DNA from: Actomonas aquatica
Lineage (GTDB): Bacteria; Verrucomicrobiota; Verrucomicrobiia; Opitutales; Opitutaceae
Length of the DNA: 64,000 nt
Direction of reading: 5' to 3'
NCBI RefSeq assembly: GCF_019679435.2
Contig: NZ_CP139781.1
Span: 6,045,183-6,109,182 of the forward strand
Shown here one piece after another: positions 13,505-24,706 of the stretch. A program made the position numbers and the translations under genes. Under the pieces are notes generated by a model that saw nothing but the letters and a program-made list of their open reading frames with translations, was not told where the DNA came from and ran no database searches. Positions within the stretch are counted from its first letter, which is position 1, and each line of letters starts with the position of its first letter.

Positions 13505-13638
13505 AGAAACAGGACGTTCCGTCGGCGGAGCCAGAGAACAACGCTGTCCCTTGCAAGTTTGGGTTTATAATCGAATCAGAAGAGTGGTTCGAGGCGCTGA
13601 AGCTTGCGTTCGAGCGGGGCGTGAATGCAAAGCGATGA
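13501..13638 (+). CDS. Small hypothetical protein, translationally coupled to dgkA
   Basis: A 45-residue ORF whose ATG overlaps the dgkA stop codon (ATGA), a spacing that usually means coupled translation. The sequence has an acidic first half and an amphipathic helix (WFEALKLAFERGV) and no family I recognise. Most of it lies inside a 128-bp inverted-repeat-bounded segment (13538-13665), so it may be a chance reading of a repeat element and not a selected protein. Confidence 0.35.
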   Translation: MKKQDVPSAEPENNAVPCKFGFIIESEEWFEALKLAFERGVNAKR

Positions 13639-13665
13639 GTGCCCCGCAGCGAAGAACAGCGTTGT
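13538..13665. repeat. 128-bp segment bounded by 10-bp inverted repeats (attC-like arms)
   Basis: ACAACGCTGT (13538-13547) and ACAGCGTTGT (13656-13665) are perfect reverse complements, with partial pairing continuing a further 5-6 bp inward. A GTTGGGC heptamer, matching the integron core consensus GTTRRRY, follows at 13670-13676. The same arm sequence (CAACGCTGT/ACAGCGTTG) recurs next to the integron integrase at 61.4-61.6 kb. A solitary attC-like site is possible but the inner half lacks a clear second box pair. Confidence 0.5.
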
Positions 13666-13710
13666 GGACGTTGGGCTTTGTGAGCGCAGGTTGAGGTGTC
13701 CGGCAAACCG

Positions 13711-15765
13711 TTAGCGCACGGCGCGGAGGTGGCCGATGAGGGGCCAGTCCCAGTTGGTGAGGCCGCTGGGGCCGGGGCCGGCTTCGAGGATGAGGCGGCG
13801 ATTGGTGCCGGAGGGGAGGGGGAGTTCGCGATCCATAAATCCGCGCACGGAGGGATCGTCCCGCGGGTTAAAAAACTCTTCGCTGCCGCCGAGTTCGTTG
13901 CCGGCGGCGTCTTGGATCGTCCAACGCAGGGTGTAGCCGTCGGATTGGCCGCCGTTGTTCCAGGAGCCAATGCGCGCGCCGGTGCGGTAGCGCAGGGCGG
14001 TGACGTCATTCGGCAGGCGGAAAGTAACCTCGGCGCGCGGCGTGAATTGGTAGAATACCGTCTCTTCGAATTCGAAGCGTTCGGGGGGCACGGTCAGGTC
14101 CCAGGCGACGGGCTGCAGGTCGAAGGCTTCCAGGCGCTGCAGTGGGCGTTCGGCGTAGAACGTGTAGCCGGTGGCGGCGATGTCTGGATCGGCTAAGGTG
14201 CTGACGATGGAGACGGTGCCGGGGTCGATGCCTTGGTCGCGCAGGAGCGCGCGGGCGGCGTGATCGTATTGGTTCCAGATGAAGAACTGGTGGGTGGCTG
14301 GGGCGCCGCCGGAGTAACCATTCAGGGTGACACGATGGAGCGATAGGGCAGCGGCCCACGCGTCGAGGTTTTGCACGGCCATGTCCTGGTTGGTGAAGCC
14401 GGGAGCCCAGGCGAGCACCGGGCGGTCGCCGGCCTGCTGCCACGCGCGGACGATGGCATGACGGCGGGCTTGAGCGTCGGCCACGCTGTAGTGCGGTTGT
14501 TGCACGGCGGTGGTTTCCACCAAGAGGGCGGCGAGGAGGAGCAGCGGCACGAGCCGACGGCGTTTTTCCCACCACGACCACAGGAGCAGTCCGCTGGCGC
14601 AGAAAAACAGGGCGTGCACCAACGCCGAGATTCGACCGGCGGCGCGGAAGGCGCGCAGGGGCTCGATCCAGTCGCCGAGCAGGAGCCACAGGGAGAGCTC
14701 GCCGGGCCAGGTGACGAAGAAGAGGACCGTGACGAACCCGGTGGCGGCAAGCACGGCGGCGAGGCGTTGAGGGCCGCTGGCGTTGCGGCGCAGCCCGAAG
14801 GCGAGGGCGAGCAGGGCGCCGAGCCACGGGAGGAGTCCACCGAGGAGTTGGTGTTCGCCGTTGGTGATTTCGCCGCCGAACCAGCCGGTTGAATAAAGCC
14901 AGTGGCCGGGGGGGACGGAAAACCACGATGCCCACGTGGGCGCGAGGTCGACCAACTCGTGCATTGGGCGACCCACCCCGCTCTGCACGGCCTGCGAATA
15001 AACCCATACGTTCACACCACCCGCGAGCAGGCCGGCTCCGGCGAGCATGAGGTGGCCGAAGTAGGCGGGGCGCGGGAGGGACGCATTGCTGGCGGTCGGT
15101 AGCTGCAGACCGCTCACGCGGGCAGTGAGAAGTGCCAACGCCGTCACGAAGCCGGCGAAGAACGCGAGGTAGGGCGTGGCGGCGAATTGCCAGGCGAAGC
15201 CGCCGGCGACGGCGAGCAGTCGCCACGGGGCGCGCTCACGGAGATAGAGCACGAGGTGGCCGGCGGCCCAGAGCGCGGGGAAGAGGGGCAGGAGTTGGGG
15301 GTGGGTGCCGGTGAGCCAGACTTGGTTGAGGCCGGCGAAGGCGCCCACGGCGATGGGCGGCGCCCAGCGCGCATCGAGGCCGAGCGTGCGGAGGAGTCGC
15401 ACGGCGAGCAGCACGTTGAGCAGGGCGCAGACAATATACCAGGCCTGCATGGCGCGCTCGGGGCCGAGTCCGAGCAGGCGGGCGCTGGTGTAGAAGGGTT
15501 GGGTGCCGAGGTGGGTGTCGCTCCAGCCGAGGGTGTGGGTCGTCGGGTAAAACTGTCCGGGGCTCAGCCAGTCGTAATGGCCGCGCCAGGATTGGTAACC
15601 GTGTTCCAGGATGAGGGCGTTGAAGCGGCCGTCGCCGAGGCCGGCGGGGAGGTCGGCGAAACCGCTGGTCCAGATGGCTTGGGTCACGTGGACCGTGCCG
15701 AGCAGCAGCCAGAGGATCAGCCAGATCGTGGCAGAGGGGAGGCGGCGGCGGGACGGAGGCGGCAT
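13711..15765 (-). CDS. Large polytopic membrane protein, possibly glycosyltransferase-like
   Basis: About 684 residues. The first two thirds hold roughly ten hydrophobic helices, starting with TIWLILWLLLGTVHVTQA, and the last 220 residues form a soluble, probably periplasmic, beta-rich domain. The first extracytoplasmic loop GDGRFNALILEHGYQSW resembles loops of GT-C-type or YfhO-like membrane proteins, where an acidic residue after the first helix is typical, but I cannot assign a substrate. The ATG at 15765 is chosen because it places the first helix near the N-terminus; a TTG at 15819 would add 18 residues. It stands alone on the minus strand, downstream of the sigma factor terminator. Confidence 0.75.
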   Translation of the reverse strand: MPPPSRRRLPSATIWLILWLLLGTVHVTQAIWTSGFADLPAGLGDGRFNALILEHGYQSWRGHYDWLSPGQFYPTTHTLGWSDTHLGTQPFYTSARLLGLGPERAMQAWYIVCALLNVLLAVRLLRTLGLDARWAPPIAVGAFAGLNQVWLTGTHPQLLPLFPALWAAGHLVLYLRERAPWRLLAVAGGFAWQFAATPYLAFFAGFVTALALLTARVSGLQLPTASNASLPRPAYFGHLMLAGAGLLAGGVNVWVYSQAVQSGVGRPMHELVDLAPTWASWFSVPPGHWLYSTGWFGGEITNGEHQLLGGLLPWLGALLALAFGLRRNASGPQRLAAVLAATGFVTVLFFVTWPGELSLWLLLGDWIEPLRAFRAAGRISALVHALFFCASGLLLWSWWEKRRRLVPLLLLAALLVETTAVQQPHYSVADAQARRHAIVRAWQQAGDRPVLAWAPGFTNQDMAVQNLDAWAAALSLHRVTLNGYSGGAPATHQFFIWNQYDHAARALLRDQGIDPGTVSIVSTLADPDIAATGYTFYAERPLQRLEAFDLQPVAWDLTVPPERFEFEETVFYQFTPRAEVTFRLPNDVTALRYRTGARIGSWNNGGQSDGYTLRWTIQDAAGNELGGSEEFFNPRDDPSVRGFMDRELPLPSGTNRRLILEAGPGPSGLTNWDWPLIGHLRAVR

Positions 15766-15827
15766 GGACGGAAGCGGAGGCGAACAGCGAGTGAGCAGCG
15801 AAGCCGGGGGGCGCGGCAACCACCAAC

Positions 15828-15861
15828 AAAAAACGGCCGGATCGCACGAGGCGACCCGGCC
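15828..15861 (-). terminator. Intrinsic terminator of the sigma factor gene
   Basis: Read on the minus strand, GGCCGGGTCGC and GCGATCCGGCC pair over 11 bp with one wobble around a 5-nt loop (plus-strand arms 15835-15845 and 15851-15861), followed by a run of six T. It lies about 30 bp after the sigma factor stop. Confidence 0.9.
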
Positions 15862-15889
15862 GGGACAGACGTCTACAATGAAAGGTGTC

Positions 15890-16930
15890 TTAGTTGGCGC
15901 GCGCTTCGATGAACTCGCGGATGACCTCTTCGCGGGCCACGCGGCGGTTCTCGATCTCGATCTCCTCGCGGGTGCGCTGGGCGTTGTGGGAAGCCATGGC
16001 CTTGCGCATCTTGGAGAGGGCGATGTTCTGCAGCTGGCGGATACGCTCGCGGGTCACGTTGAACTTCTGGCCGACTTCCTCGAGGGTGAGCTCGTCGTAG
16101 CCATCGAGACCGAAGCGGTAGCGCAGGATCTCGGCTTCGCGGGGATCGAGCTGGTCGATCATGTGGTGGAGGTCGCTCTTCTCGGAGTGCTCTTTGAGAT
16201 TCTCGAGCGGGTCGGGCGTGCTCTCGTCACCGACGATTTCGCCGAAGGTGGTGGAGTCGCCGTCTTCGCCGACCGGGGCGTCGAGGGAGGCCGGACGGAC
16301 GCTGACGCTCTTGAGGTGGGCGACTTTGTTGGTCGGGATCTGGAGCTCGATCGCGATCTCTTCGTCGGTCGGCTCGCGGCCGAGTTCCTCGGTGAGGGCG
16401 AGGGCGGTGCGACGCATCTTGGCGATCTTGTCGACCAAGTGGACCGGGAGGCGGATGGTCTTGGACTGGTTGGCGAGAGCGCGCTTGATCGACTGCTTGA
16501 TCCACCAGGCGGCGTAGGTGGAGAGCTTACCGCCCTTGGACGGGTCGAAACGCTCGACGGCCTTCACGAGGCCGATGTTGCCCTCGGAAATGAGGTCGAG
16601 GAGCGGGAGGCCGAAGTCCTTGTAGTCCATCGCGATTTTTACGACGAGACGGAGGTTGGCCGAGATCATGTGATCGCGAGCGGCTTTGTCGCCTTTGCGG
16701 ATGCGGTTGGCGAGTTCGACCTCCTGCTTGGGCGTGAGGAGGGCGGTTTTGCCGATTTCCTGCAGATAGAGCTGCAGGTGGCTGCGGTCGGACGGGGTCG
16801 GCTTTTCGGCGGGAGCAGGCTCGGGGCGCTCGAGGAAAGAGGGCGGCGTATTTGCGTTTACTACCGGGGCTGCTTCGATGGAGGACAGGGAGGCGCGATC
16901 GGTGCGAGCGTGAGTGATGGTAGAGGCCAT
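15890..16930 (-). CDS. RNA polymerase sigma-70 family factor (RpoD/RpoS-like)
   Basis: Sigma factor of 346 residues. Region 1.2 (SHLQLYLQEIGKTALLTPKQ), region 2 with the -10 recognition helix (GGKLSTYAAWWIKQSIKRAL), region 3 and region 4 with the -35 helix (LTLEEVGQKFNVTRERIRQ) are all present. Region 1.1 and the long non-conserved insert of primary RpoD are absent, so it resembles group 2 (RpoS/SigB-like) factors or a compact primary factor; which one cannot be decided here. The ATG at 16930 begins MASTITHART. A candidate promoter lies about 100 bp upstream and a strong terminator follows. Confidence 0.93.
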   Translation of the reverse strand: MASTITHARTDRASLSSIEAAPVVNANTPPSFLERPEPAPAEKPTPSDRSHLQLYLQEIGKTALLTPKQEVELANRIRKGDKAARDHMISANLRLVVKIAMDYKDFGLPLLDLISEGNIGLVKAVERFDPSKGGKLSTYAAWWIKQSIKRALANQSKTIRLPVHLVDKIAKMRRTALALTEELGREPTDEEIAIELQIPTNKVAHLKSVSVRPASLDAPVGEDGDSTTFGEIVGDESTPDPLENLKEHSEKSDLHHMIDQLDPREAEILRYRFGLDGYDELTLEEVGQKFNVTRERIRQLQNIALSKMRKAMASHNAQRTREEIEIENRRVAREEVIREFIEARAN

Positions 16931-17029
16931 AATAAGTGGTTCGGAGGTTCCGCAGTGAGAGCGAAGGAACAGCTGGTTTATTCCGGTGTTCGAGAGCTCC
17001 GACTGCTGTGATCTCGTTTGGTTCCGCGA

Positions 17030-17058
17030 TTACTAGCCAAGTAGTCAACTATCCGCAA
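17030..17058 (-). promoter_or_regulatory. Candidate promoter of the sigma factor gene
   Basis: On the minus strand TTGCGG (plus 17053-17058) and TAGTAA (plus 17030-17035) are separated by 17 nt, giving a leader of about 95 nt. The upstream part, CGACTTGCGGA followed by TAGTT, is nearly the same as the marR promoter region at 35.75 kb. Confidence 0.4.
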
Positions 17059-17131
17059 GTCGTGCCGCTGAAATCCGCCGATATAAGCCAGTGGCATAAG
17101 GGTTTAGCTCGCGTTGAAGTTCGCTAATGAG

Positions 17132-17165
17132 CCGGTTTGGGTGACCCCTAAATGGGTCAAACCGG
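17132..17165. repeat. Bulged inverted repeat between trpE and the sigma factor gene
   Basis: CCGGTTT plus GACCC (17132-17138, 17143-17147) pairs with GGGTC plus AAACCGG (17154-17165); the left arm has a 4-nt bulge and the loop is 6 nt. No T run follows on either strand, so it is not a standard terminator. The rest of the 353-bp gap holds only the sigma promoter and a smaller CCGGCG/CGCCGG hairpin at 17261-17277. Confidence 0.5.
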
Positions 17166-17283
17166 TGCTTCCAAACGGGGCAATCGGGCACCGGTTGGGC
17201 GGGGCATGGAGAGGGCGGCACGGCGGCCTGACGCCACCGCTAAATCGGCCGTTTTTGCATCCGGCGCGAGTCGCCGGTGCGGT

Positions 17284-18765
17284 TTAAAGCTTCTCCGCGA
17301 GGCGGACGGCTTTGAAGAGGGCGGAGGCCTTGTTGATGGTCTCGAAAAACTCCGATTCGGGCACGCTGTCGGCGACGACGCCGGCGCCGGCCTGGATGTG
17401 AATCTGCCCGTCCTTGATGAGGGAGGTGCGCAGCATGATGCAGGAGTCGAGATTGCCGTCGTAGCCGAAGTAACCGAGGGCGCCGGCGTAGAAGCCACGT
17501 TGCACGGGTTCCTTGTCGGCGATGATCTGCATGGCGCGGATCTTGGGGGCACCGGAGACGGTGCCGGCGGGGAAGGTGGCGCGCATGAGGTCGTAGGCGG
17601 ACTTGTCGGGCGCGATGTGGCCCTCCACCTGCGAAACGATGTGCATGACGTGGGAGTAGCGCTCGATGACCATCATCTCCGGCACGTGCACGCTGCCGTA
17701 GGAGCAGACACGGCCGATGTCGTTGCGGGCGAGGTCCACCAACATGAGGTGCTCGGCGCGTTCCTTCTCGTCGGCCAGCAAGTCCTTCTCGAGGGCGACG
17801 TCCTCTTCGTCGGTGGCGCCACGTTTGCGGGTGCCGGCGATGGGCCGAATCTCGACGCGGTCGCCGGTGAGACGCACGTGCACCTCGGGCGACGCGCCGA
17901 CTATGGCGTAGTCGACCGTATCGAGGATGAACATGTAGGGCGACGGATTGACCGTGCGGAGGGCGCGGTAGAGATCGAGCGGGCTGCGTTGGAAAGGCTG
18001 GGAGAAGCGTTGGGACGGCACCACTTGGATGATGTCGCCGGAGCGGATGAACTCCTTGCACTCGTCGACGACGGCTTCGAAGCGCTCCTGGGTGAAGTTG
18101 CCGGCGGGAACACCGACCTGATCGATGCGGCTGAGCGAAGCCGGGGCGATGGGGGTGGGGGCGGCGAGCAGGGCGGCGAGTTCGTTGAGCTCGGCGACGG
18201 CCTGATCGTAGGCGGCGTCGGGATCGTCGCCGATGTGGGCGTTGACGCAGAGACGCAGGGTTTGTTTGGCGCGGTCGAAGATGGCGGTGGAGTCGACCAG
18301 CATGAAGTAGATGAGCGGCAGCTTGTGCTCATCGACCGGGGCGGCGGGCACGGTCGGTTCGATGCGGGTGATGTATTCGTAGCCCACGAACCCCACGGCA
18401 CCGCCGGTGAAGCGGGGTAGGTCGGGCGAGGACACCGGCGTGACGCCAGCCATTTCCTGCTCAATGAGGGTGAGCGGGTCGGCCGGGGTGGCGATGGTTT
18501 CGCTGGAACCGTCGGCGTGGCGGATCGAGGTGGTCTCCGGGCCGCAGGCAAAAATCTTGCGGGGACGGATGCCGATGAAGCTGTAGCGCGAAAGGTGTTC
18601 GCCGCCTTCGACGGATTCGAGGAGGAAGGAGGGGCCGGCCTGCTTGAGCTTCGCGTAGGCGGAGACGGGGGTCTCGAGGTCGGCCATCAGGTCCGCATAC
18701 ACCGGGACGAGGTTTCCCTGCTGGGAGCGTTGAGCAAAGGTTTCGCGGGAAGGTAGGATGTGCAT
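17284..18765 (-). CDS. trpE: Anthranilate synthase component I
   Basis: Converts chorismate (with ammonia or glutamine from TrpG) to anthranilate, opening tryptophan synthesis. The 493-residue protein has the N-terminal regulatory motif LLES (residues 48-51), where tryptophan binds for feedback inhibition. The chorismate-binding domain shows GDIIQVVPSQRFS, IAGTRKRG, HLMLVDLARNDIGRV, FPAGTVSGAPKIRAMQII and the final IQAGAGVVADSVPE. It is not fused to TrpG and no other trp gene is nearby. No leader peptide or attenuator was evident in the 121 bp upstream. Confidence 0.97.
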   Translation of the reverse strand: MHILPSRETFAQRSQQGNLVPVYADLMADLETPVSAYAKLKQAGPSFLLESVEGGEHLSRYSFIGIRPRKIFACGPETTSIRHADGSSETIATPADPLTLIEQEMAGVTPVSSPDLPRFTGGAVGFVGYEYITRIEPTVPAAPVDEHKLPLIYFMLVDSTAIFDRAKQTLRLCVNAHIGDDPDAAYDQAVAELNELAALLAAPTPIAPASLSRIDQVGVPAGNFTQERFEAVVDECKEFIRSGDIIQVVPSQRFSQPFQRSPLDLYRALRTVNPSPYMFILDTVDYAIVGASPEVHVRLTGDRVEIRPIAGTRKRGATDEEDVALEKDLLADEKERAEHLMLVDLARNDIGRVCSYGSVHVPEMMVIERYSHVMHIVSQVEGHIAPDKSAYDLMRATFPAGTVSGAPKIRAMQIIADKEPVQRGFYAGALGYFGYDGNLDSCIMLRTSLIKDGQIHIQAGAGVVADSVPESEFFETINKASALFKAVRLAEKL

Positions 18766-18886
18766 GGGAGCGAAGGCGGGCGGAGCGAAGGGTTATTGGG
18801 TCCGGCAGGAAGGCCGGGGCGCAACCCGAAATTGACGGCGGCGGGTCGTTGCCAAGTTGGAGCGGAGGCGCTGAGTTGCGGGCCGG

Positions 18887-21028
18887 ATGAGAAGTCGGTT
18901 CACAATGACTGTGATGGCTTGGGGCCTGATGTGGGCGGGCGGAGTGGTCGGCGGTTGGGCGCAGGAGGCGGAAGCGGAGGCGCGGCGATGGCTGGAGGCG
19001 TTGCGGGACGGAGAAGCCACGGTGGAGCGCGCGCAGATCGTGCGGGAGGCGGAGGCGTGGCGGGAGCGGTTGGCGGAGACTGGCGTGGAGGGCAAGTTGC
19101 GGGGCAATTTGGCGGTGGAGTTGAGTTGGGAATATCGGGTGCAGTCCGAATACGCGTTGGCCGAGGCGCGGGCGCGGGAGGCGGCGGCGTTGGGTGAACG
19201 GTTGGAGGAACCGCGTCTGCAAGCCGACGGGCTGAACGCGCTCGGCGGGGTGTTTTGGCGGCGCGGGGATTTGGCGACGGTGTGGGAACACTGGCTGCAG
19301 GCGATGCGACTGCGCGAGGCGGCGGGGGATCAGGCCGGGGTGGCGGCGTCGTTGTCGAATCTCGGCATCCTGCTCGACTCCGAGGGCGATTTTGCGGGGG
19401 CGCTGGAGTATTATCAGCGGGCGTTGGAGATCGATCGGGCGATCGGGAGTGCGCCGCTGGAAGTGGCGTCGACGCTTAACAACATCGGGGCGGTGCACGA
19501 ACAGATGAACCGCGAGGAGGCGGCGCTGAGTTATCACCGCGAGGCGCTGGCGCTGCGGGAGACGACGGGCGATGTGCGGGAGATCGCGATCAGCTACAAC
19601 AACGTCGGCGCGTCGCTGGTGGATTTGGGGCGGCTCGATGAAGGGCGGGAGGCTTTGCAACGTTCGCTGGAGATGCGGCGGGCGATCGGGGACCGGCCGG
19701 GCGAAGCGTCGACGCTCGGTGAACTGGGCAAGCTGGAGCGACTGGCGGGCAATCTGGACTTGGCGGAGCTGCACGCGGCGGCCGGTCTGGCGATTTACGT
19801 GGAGATCGCGGAGCCGTGGGGCGAAGCCGATGTGGCCAATCAACTCGGCGAGATCGCGCTGGCGGCGGGGGAGCCGGAGCTGGCGCTGGAGTATTTTGAG
19901 CGGGCGCGGGAGCGAGCGGAGCAGGTGGGCGGGCCGCTGCTGTTGGCGGAGCAATGGGACGGCCGGGCGCGGGCGTTGGAGGCGATGGGGCGCTGGGAAG
20001 ACGCCTTGGCGGCGCTGCGCGAGCATGCGGCCTTGCGCGAGCAAATCGTGGGTGATGCGTCGCGGCGTCGGGTGGAGTTGTTGGAGATCCGTCATGACAC
20101 CCAGCAACGCGAACTGGAGGTGACGCGGCTTCGCACGGCCAATGAGCGGGCGGCGCAGGAGCTGGCGCAGGCGCGGTTTGAGCGGCAGGCGATGGTGGTG
20201 GGCGCGACTGGGTTGGTGGTGTTTGTGATGGGGTTGGGCTGGGCGTGGCGGCGACAGCGGCAGGCGACGCGGGAAGCGAGGGAGGCGCACGCGCGCCTGC
20301 GGGCGCTGGGAGAGCAGAAGGATCAGTTTTTACGGATCGTGGCGCACGACCTGCGCGGTCCGTTGGGCAATGTGCGATGGATGGCCGGATTGTTGCGCGA
20401 GGACGCCACTGAGATCCCGGAGGCGCGGCGGCTGTCGACCATGATCGATGAGGTGGCGGGGAGGCTGGTGGCGACGACAGATCGGCTCTTGGATCTCGAC
20501 CGCATTGAGAGCGGAGCGGTGCAACCCGAGTGGCAGGACGTGGCGCCTGGCGAGGTGGCTCGGAAGGTCGTGGCGCAATACGCGGCGGCGGCGCGCGGCA
20601 AAGACCTCCAGCTGGAGGTGGTCGGCGACGAGAGTTCGCTCAGCGAGGTGGTGCGGAGCGACGCACGGCTCACGGAGCAGGTCTTGGACAACCTGGTGTC
20701 CAATGCGGTGAAGTTTACCCCGGTCGGGGGGCGCATCGAGGTGCGTGGTTGCGGCACGGATACGGCGGTCATGGTGGATGTCATCGACAGCGGGCCAGGG
20801 ATTCCGCCGGAGGCGCGGGAGCGGTTGTTCGCGCGCTTCGCGCAGGTGGGCAACAAGCCGACGGCGGGCGAGGGCAGCCACGGTTTGGGTTTGGCGATCG
20901 CGCACGGTTTGGCGGCGGCGATGGGCGCGGAGCTGCGATATGAGACCTCGACGCATCCGCTGGGCGGCGCGTGGTTCAGCGTGCGGTTTCCGCAGCGGGC
21001 GGCTGCGGCGCCGGGCGAGGCGAGCTGA
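18887..21028 (+). CDS. TPR-domain sensor histidine kinase
   Basis: A 713-residue kinase. A signal or anchor segment (MAWGLMWAGGVVGGWAQ) precedes about 350 residues of tetratricopeptide repeats (for example SLSNLGILLDSEGDFAGALE and TLNNIGAVHEQMNREEAA), then a coiled coil and a transmembrane helix (VVGATGLVVFVMGLGWAW). The cytoplasmic kinase core has the phospho-His in RIVAHDLRGPLGN, N box DNLVSNAVKFTP, G1 DSGPGIPPEA and G2 GSHGLGLAIA. The exported TPR array probably binds a protein or peptide. Its stop lies 1 bp from the stop of the convergent LuxR-type regulator, a likely but unproven partner. Confidence 0.93.
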   Translation: MRSRFTMTVMAWGLMWAGGVVGGWAQEAEAEARRWLEALRDGEATVERAQIVREAEAWRERLAETGVEGKLRGNLAVELSWEYRVQSEYALAEARAREAAALGERLEEPRLQADGLNALGGVFWRRGDLATVWEHWLQAMRLREAAGDQAGVAASLSNLGILLDSEGDFAGALEYYQRALEIDRAIGSAPLEVASTLNNIGAVHEQMNREEAALSYHREALALRETTGDVREIAISYNNVGASLVDLGRLDEGREALQRSLEMRRAIGDRPGEASTLGELGKLERLAGNLDLAELHAAAGLAIYVEIAEPWGEADVANQLGEIALAAGEPELALEYFERARERAEQVGGPLLLAEQWDGRARALEAMGRWEDALAALREHAALREQIVGDASRRRVELLEIRHDTQQRELEVTRLRTANERAAQELAQARFERQAMVVGATGLVVFVMGLGWAWRRQRQATREAREAHARLRALGEQKDQFLRIVAHDLRGPLGNVRWMAGLLREDATEIPEARRLSTMIDEVAGRLVATTDRLLDLDRIESGAVQPEWQDVAPGEVARKVVAQYAAAARGKDLQLEVVGDESSLSEVVRSDARLTEQVLDNLVSNAVKFTPVGGRIEVRGCGTDTAVMVDVIDSGPGIPPEARERLFARFAQVGNKPTAGEGSHGLGLAIAHGLAAAMGAELRYETSTHPLGGAWFSVRFPQRAAAAPGEAS

Positions 21029-21029
21029 C

Positions 21030-21710
21030 TCAGACGCTCACCAAACCGTGGCGCACGGCGAAGTGGGTGAGCGACACGACGTCGTGCAGATCGAGTTTTT
21101 GCAGGACGTTTTTACGGTGCGTTTTGACCGTGTTTTCTGAAATGCCGAGGCGGTGGGAAATCTCTTTGACGGTGAAGCCGCGGGCCGACTCGGCGACGAC
21201 TTCCTTTTCGCGGGCGGTGAGCAGGCCGACGGCTTCGGCATCGGTGCTGAGTCCGCCGCGGAGCAGGGCGAGGGCTTCGGGCGAATAAAAGGGCAGCCCG
21301 GCGGCGATCTGTTCCAAGGCGGTGACGAGGATGTCGTAAGGTTCGCCCTTGGAGACGAAGCCGAGGATGCCGGAGTCGAGCGCGGCGCGCACGGCGGCGC
21401 CATCGCGGCGGGCGGTCACCGCCAAGATACGCAGGCCGGGGTGGGCTTGGAGCAGGTCGCGAGCGAGATCTAGGCCGGACTGGTCGGGCAGGCCGACGTC
21501 GCAAATCATCACGGCCGGTTCGTGTTGCTGAAAGAGGCGGCGGGCCTCGGCGGCGGTGGCGGCTTCACCGACGAGTTGAAACTGCGCCTGGCGGGAGATC
21601 GCCATGCCGACCATCTGCCGAATCATCGCCTCGTCCTCGACCACGATGGCGCGAAGCGGGGCGGGAGCAGAGGAAGCGGCGGGGGTAACGTCGTCGGCGT
21701 CGGGAGGCAT
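21030..21710 (-). CDS. NarL/LuxR-family response regulator
   Basis: A 226-residue regulator with a receiver domain (about 18-135; acceptor Asp in MICDVGLPDQSG, Lys in GFVSKGEP) and a C-terminal LuxR-type helix-turn-helix (LLTAREKEVVAESARGFTVK, then HRLGISENTVKTHRKNVLQK). About 17 extra Pro/Ala-rich residues precede the receiver. It converges tail to tail with the TPR histidine kinase, an arrangement that suggests a pair although the genes are not co-transcribed. Confidence 0.94.
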   Translation of the reverse strand: MPPDADDVTPAASSAPAPLRAIVVEDEAMIRQMVGMAISRQAQFQLVGEAATAAEARRLFQQHEPAVMICDVGLPDQSGLDLARDLLQAHPGLRILAVTARRDGAAVRAALDSGILGFVSKGEPYDILVTALEQIAAGLPFYSPEALALLRGGLSTDAEAVGLLTAREKEVVAESARGFTVKEISHRLGISENTVKTHRKNVLQKLDLHDVVSLTHFAVRHGLVSV

Positions 21711-21850
21711 TGCTGGTGCATCGTTGTGTGCGATGAGGGAGGCAGCGCAACGTCCTAGTGCAAAACGGACTCACCCGATCGGGTGAGGGCCGTCTAACCC
21801 GATCACGTGACGCGCGAGGCCATGCGTTTGCGCTAGGCTGGCCGCGTTCC

Positions 21851-22844
21851 ATGAAAACGCTTTCCTCCTGCTTCCTCCACCTCACCGGCCTGGCGACCCT
21901 GGGCGTGGGCATCACATCGGCGCAGTTCGATATGCCCACTGGCGTGTTTGATAACGAAATCTCGTTTGTCGGTTCCGCGGCGACCAACGGTGTATCCGGT
22001 TACCAAGGGCCCGACGCGGCGACCACCGGTCACACCTTGATCAGTGACAACGCGCCCTCCGGCACGGCTTATCACTTCGTCGCGGGTCGCCCCTACGGCC
22101 CCGATCCCGACGGCTCGACCTTCGCTTCGCAGGCGGACGGCGCGAGCGGCTTCACGTCGTTTCAACTGATGCTCGGGACGCAGGGCTACACGCTGAGCGA
22201 CGTGACGATCCATTTCGGGCCCAACTCGAGTAACTTTGAGAACAGCTGGAATCTTGGGCAGGGGCGCAACGGTCTCAACTCCAGCACCGGCGCGTTGGTG
22301 ATCCCGGCCGGCGTCCTGGGCGTCGACCACGAATACGAGGCGTGGACGGGCAGCTCGGTGGAGGATCGTTTCTACGCGGCGAACCCGACCGACGTTTTTT
22401 ACTACATCGCAATCAACGGTATTCGGGCCATCGATGTGGGTTACGCCGATCTGTATATGCGGATCGACTACGGCAGCACCTCAGCCGGAGGCGATGACAT
22501 CATCCAAGCCTATCACACGGTGTCAGGCGTGAGAATCAGCGCGGGCGTGAACGGTATGCCGGAATACACCATCGCCGACGCGTTTGTGAACGACGTGAGC
22601 AACGCCGGCGGCGGCATTCAGGTCATCATCGATTCGGTGCAGGCGGCGGTGACGGGGGCCTATTCCTACAACGGCAAAGTCGGCAGCCATTTCGCGATCG
22701 ACGGTCGTCTCGCCGCGGTGCCGCTCTCAGCGGTGCCGGAGCCCGGCACCTACGCGGCGTGGGCGGCGGCGGGGGCCTTTGGGTTTGTGCTCTGGCATCG
22801 GCGTCGGCAGCAGCTGGCCGCGGTCGCGGCGACGCCGGAGCCGG

Positions 22845-22858
<14 letters not shown>
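21851..22858 (+). CDS. PEP-CTERM sorting domain protein
   Basis: A secreted protein of 335 residues. The signal peptide runs MKTLSSCFLHLTGLATLGVG to the cleavage region ITSAQ, and the C-terminus has VPEPGTY, a hydrophobic helix (AAWAAAGAFGFVLW) and HRRR, the exosortase sorting signal, followed by about 18 residues. The body is rich in Gly, Ser and Tyr and predicted all-beta, without a named domain. The ATG at 21851 is chosen for the signal peptide; the frame is open upstream to 21758. Its last 14 bp overlap the 3' end of convergent glmS. Confidence 0.85.
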
Positions 22859-24698
<1,840 letters not shown>

Positions 24699-24706
24699 AA
24701 TTTTAA

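Noticed and set aside
17261..17277. Intrinsic terminator of trpE (CCGGCG/CGCCGG hairpin)
   Set aside because: In the trpE direction the hairpin is followed by A-rich sequence, not a T run.
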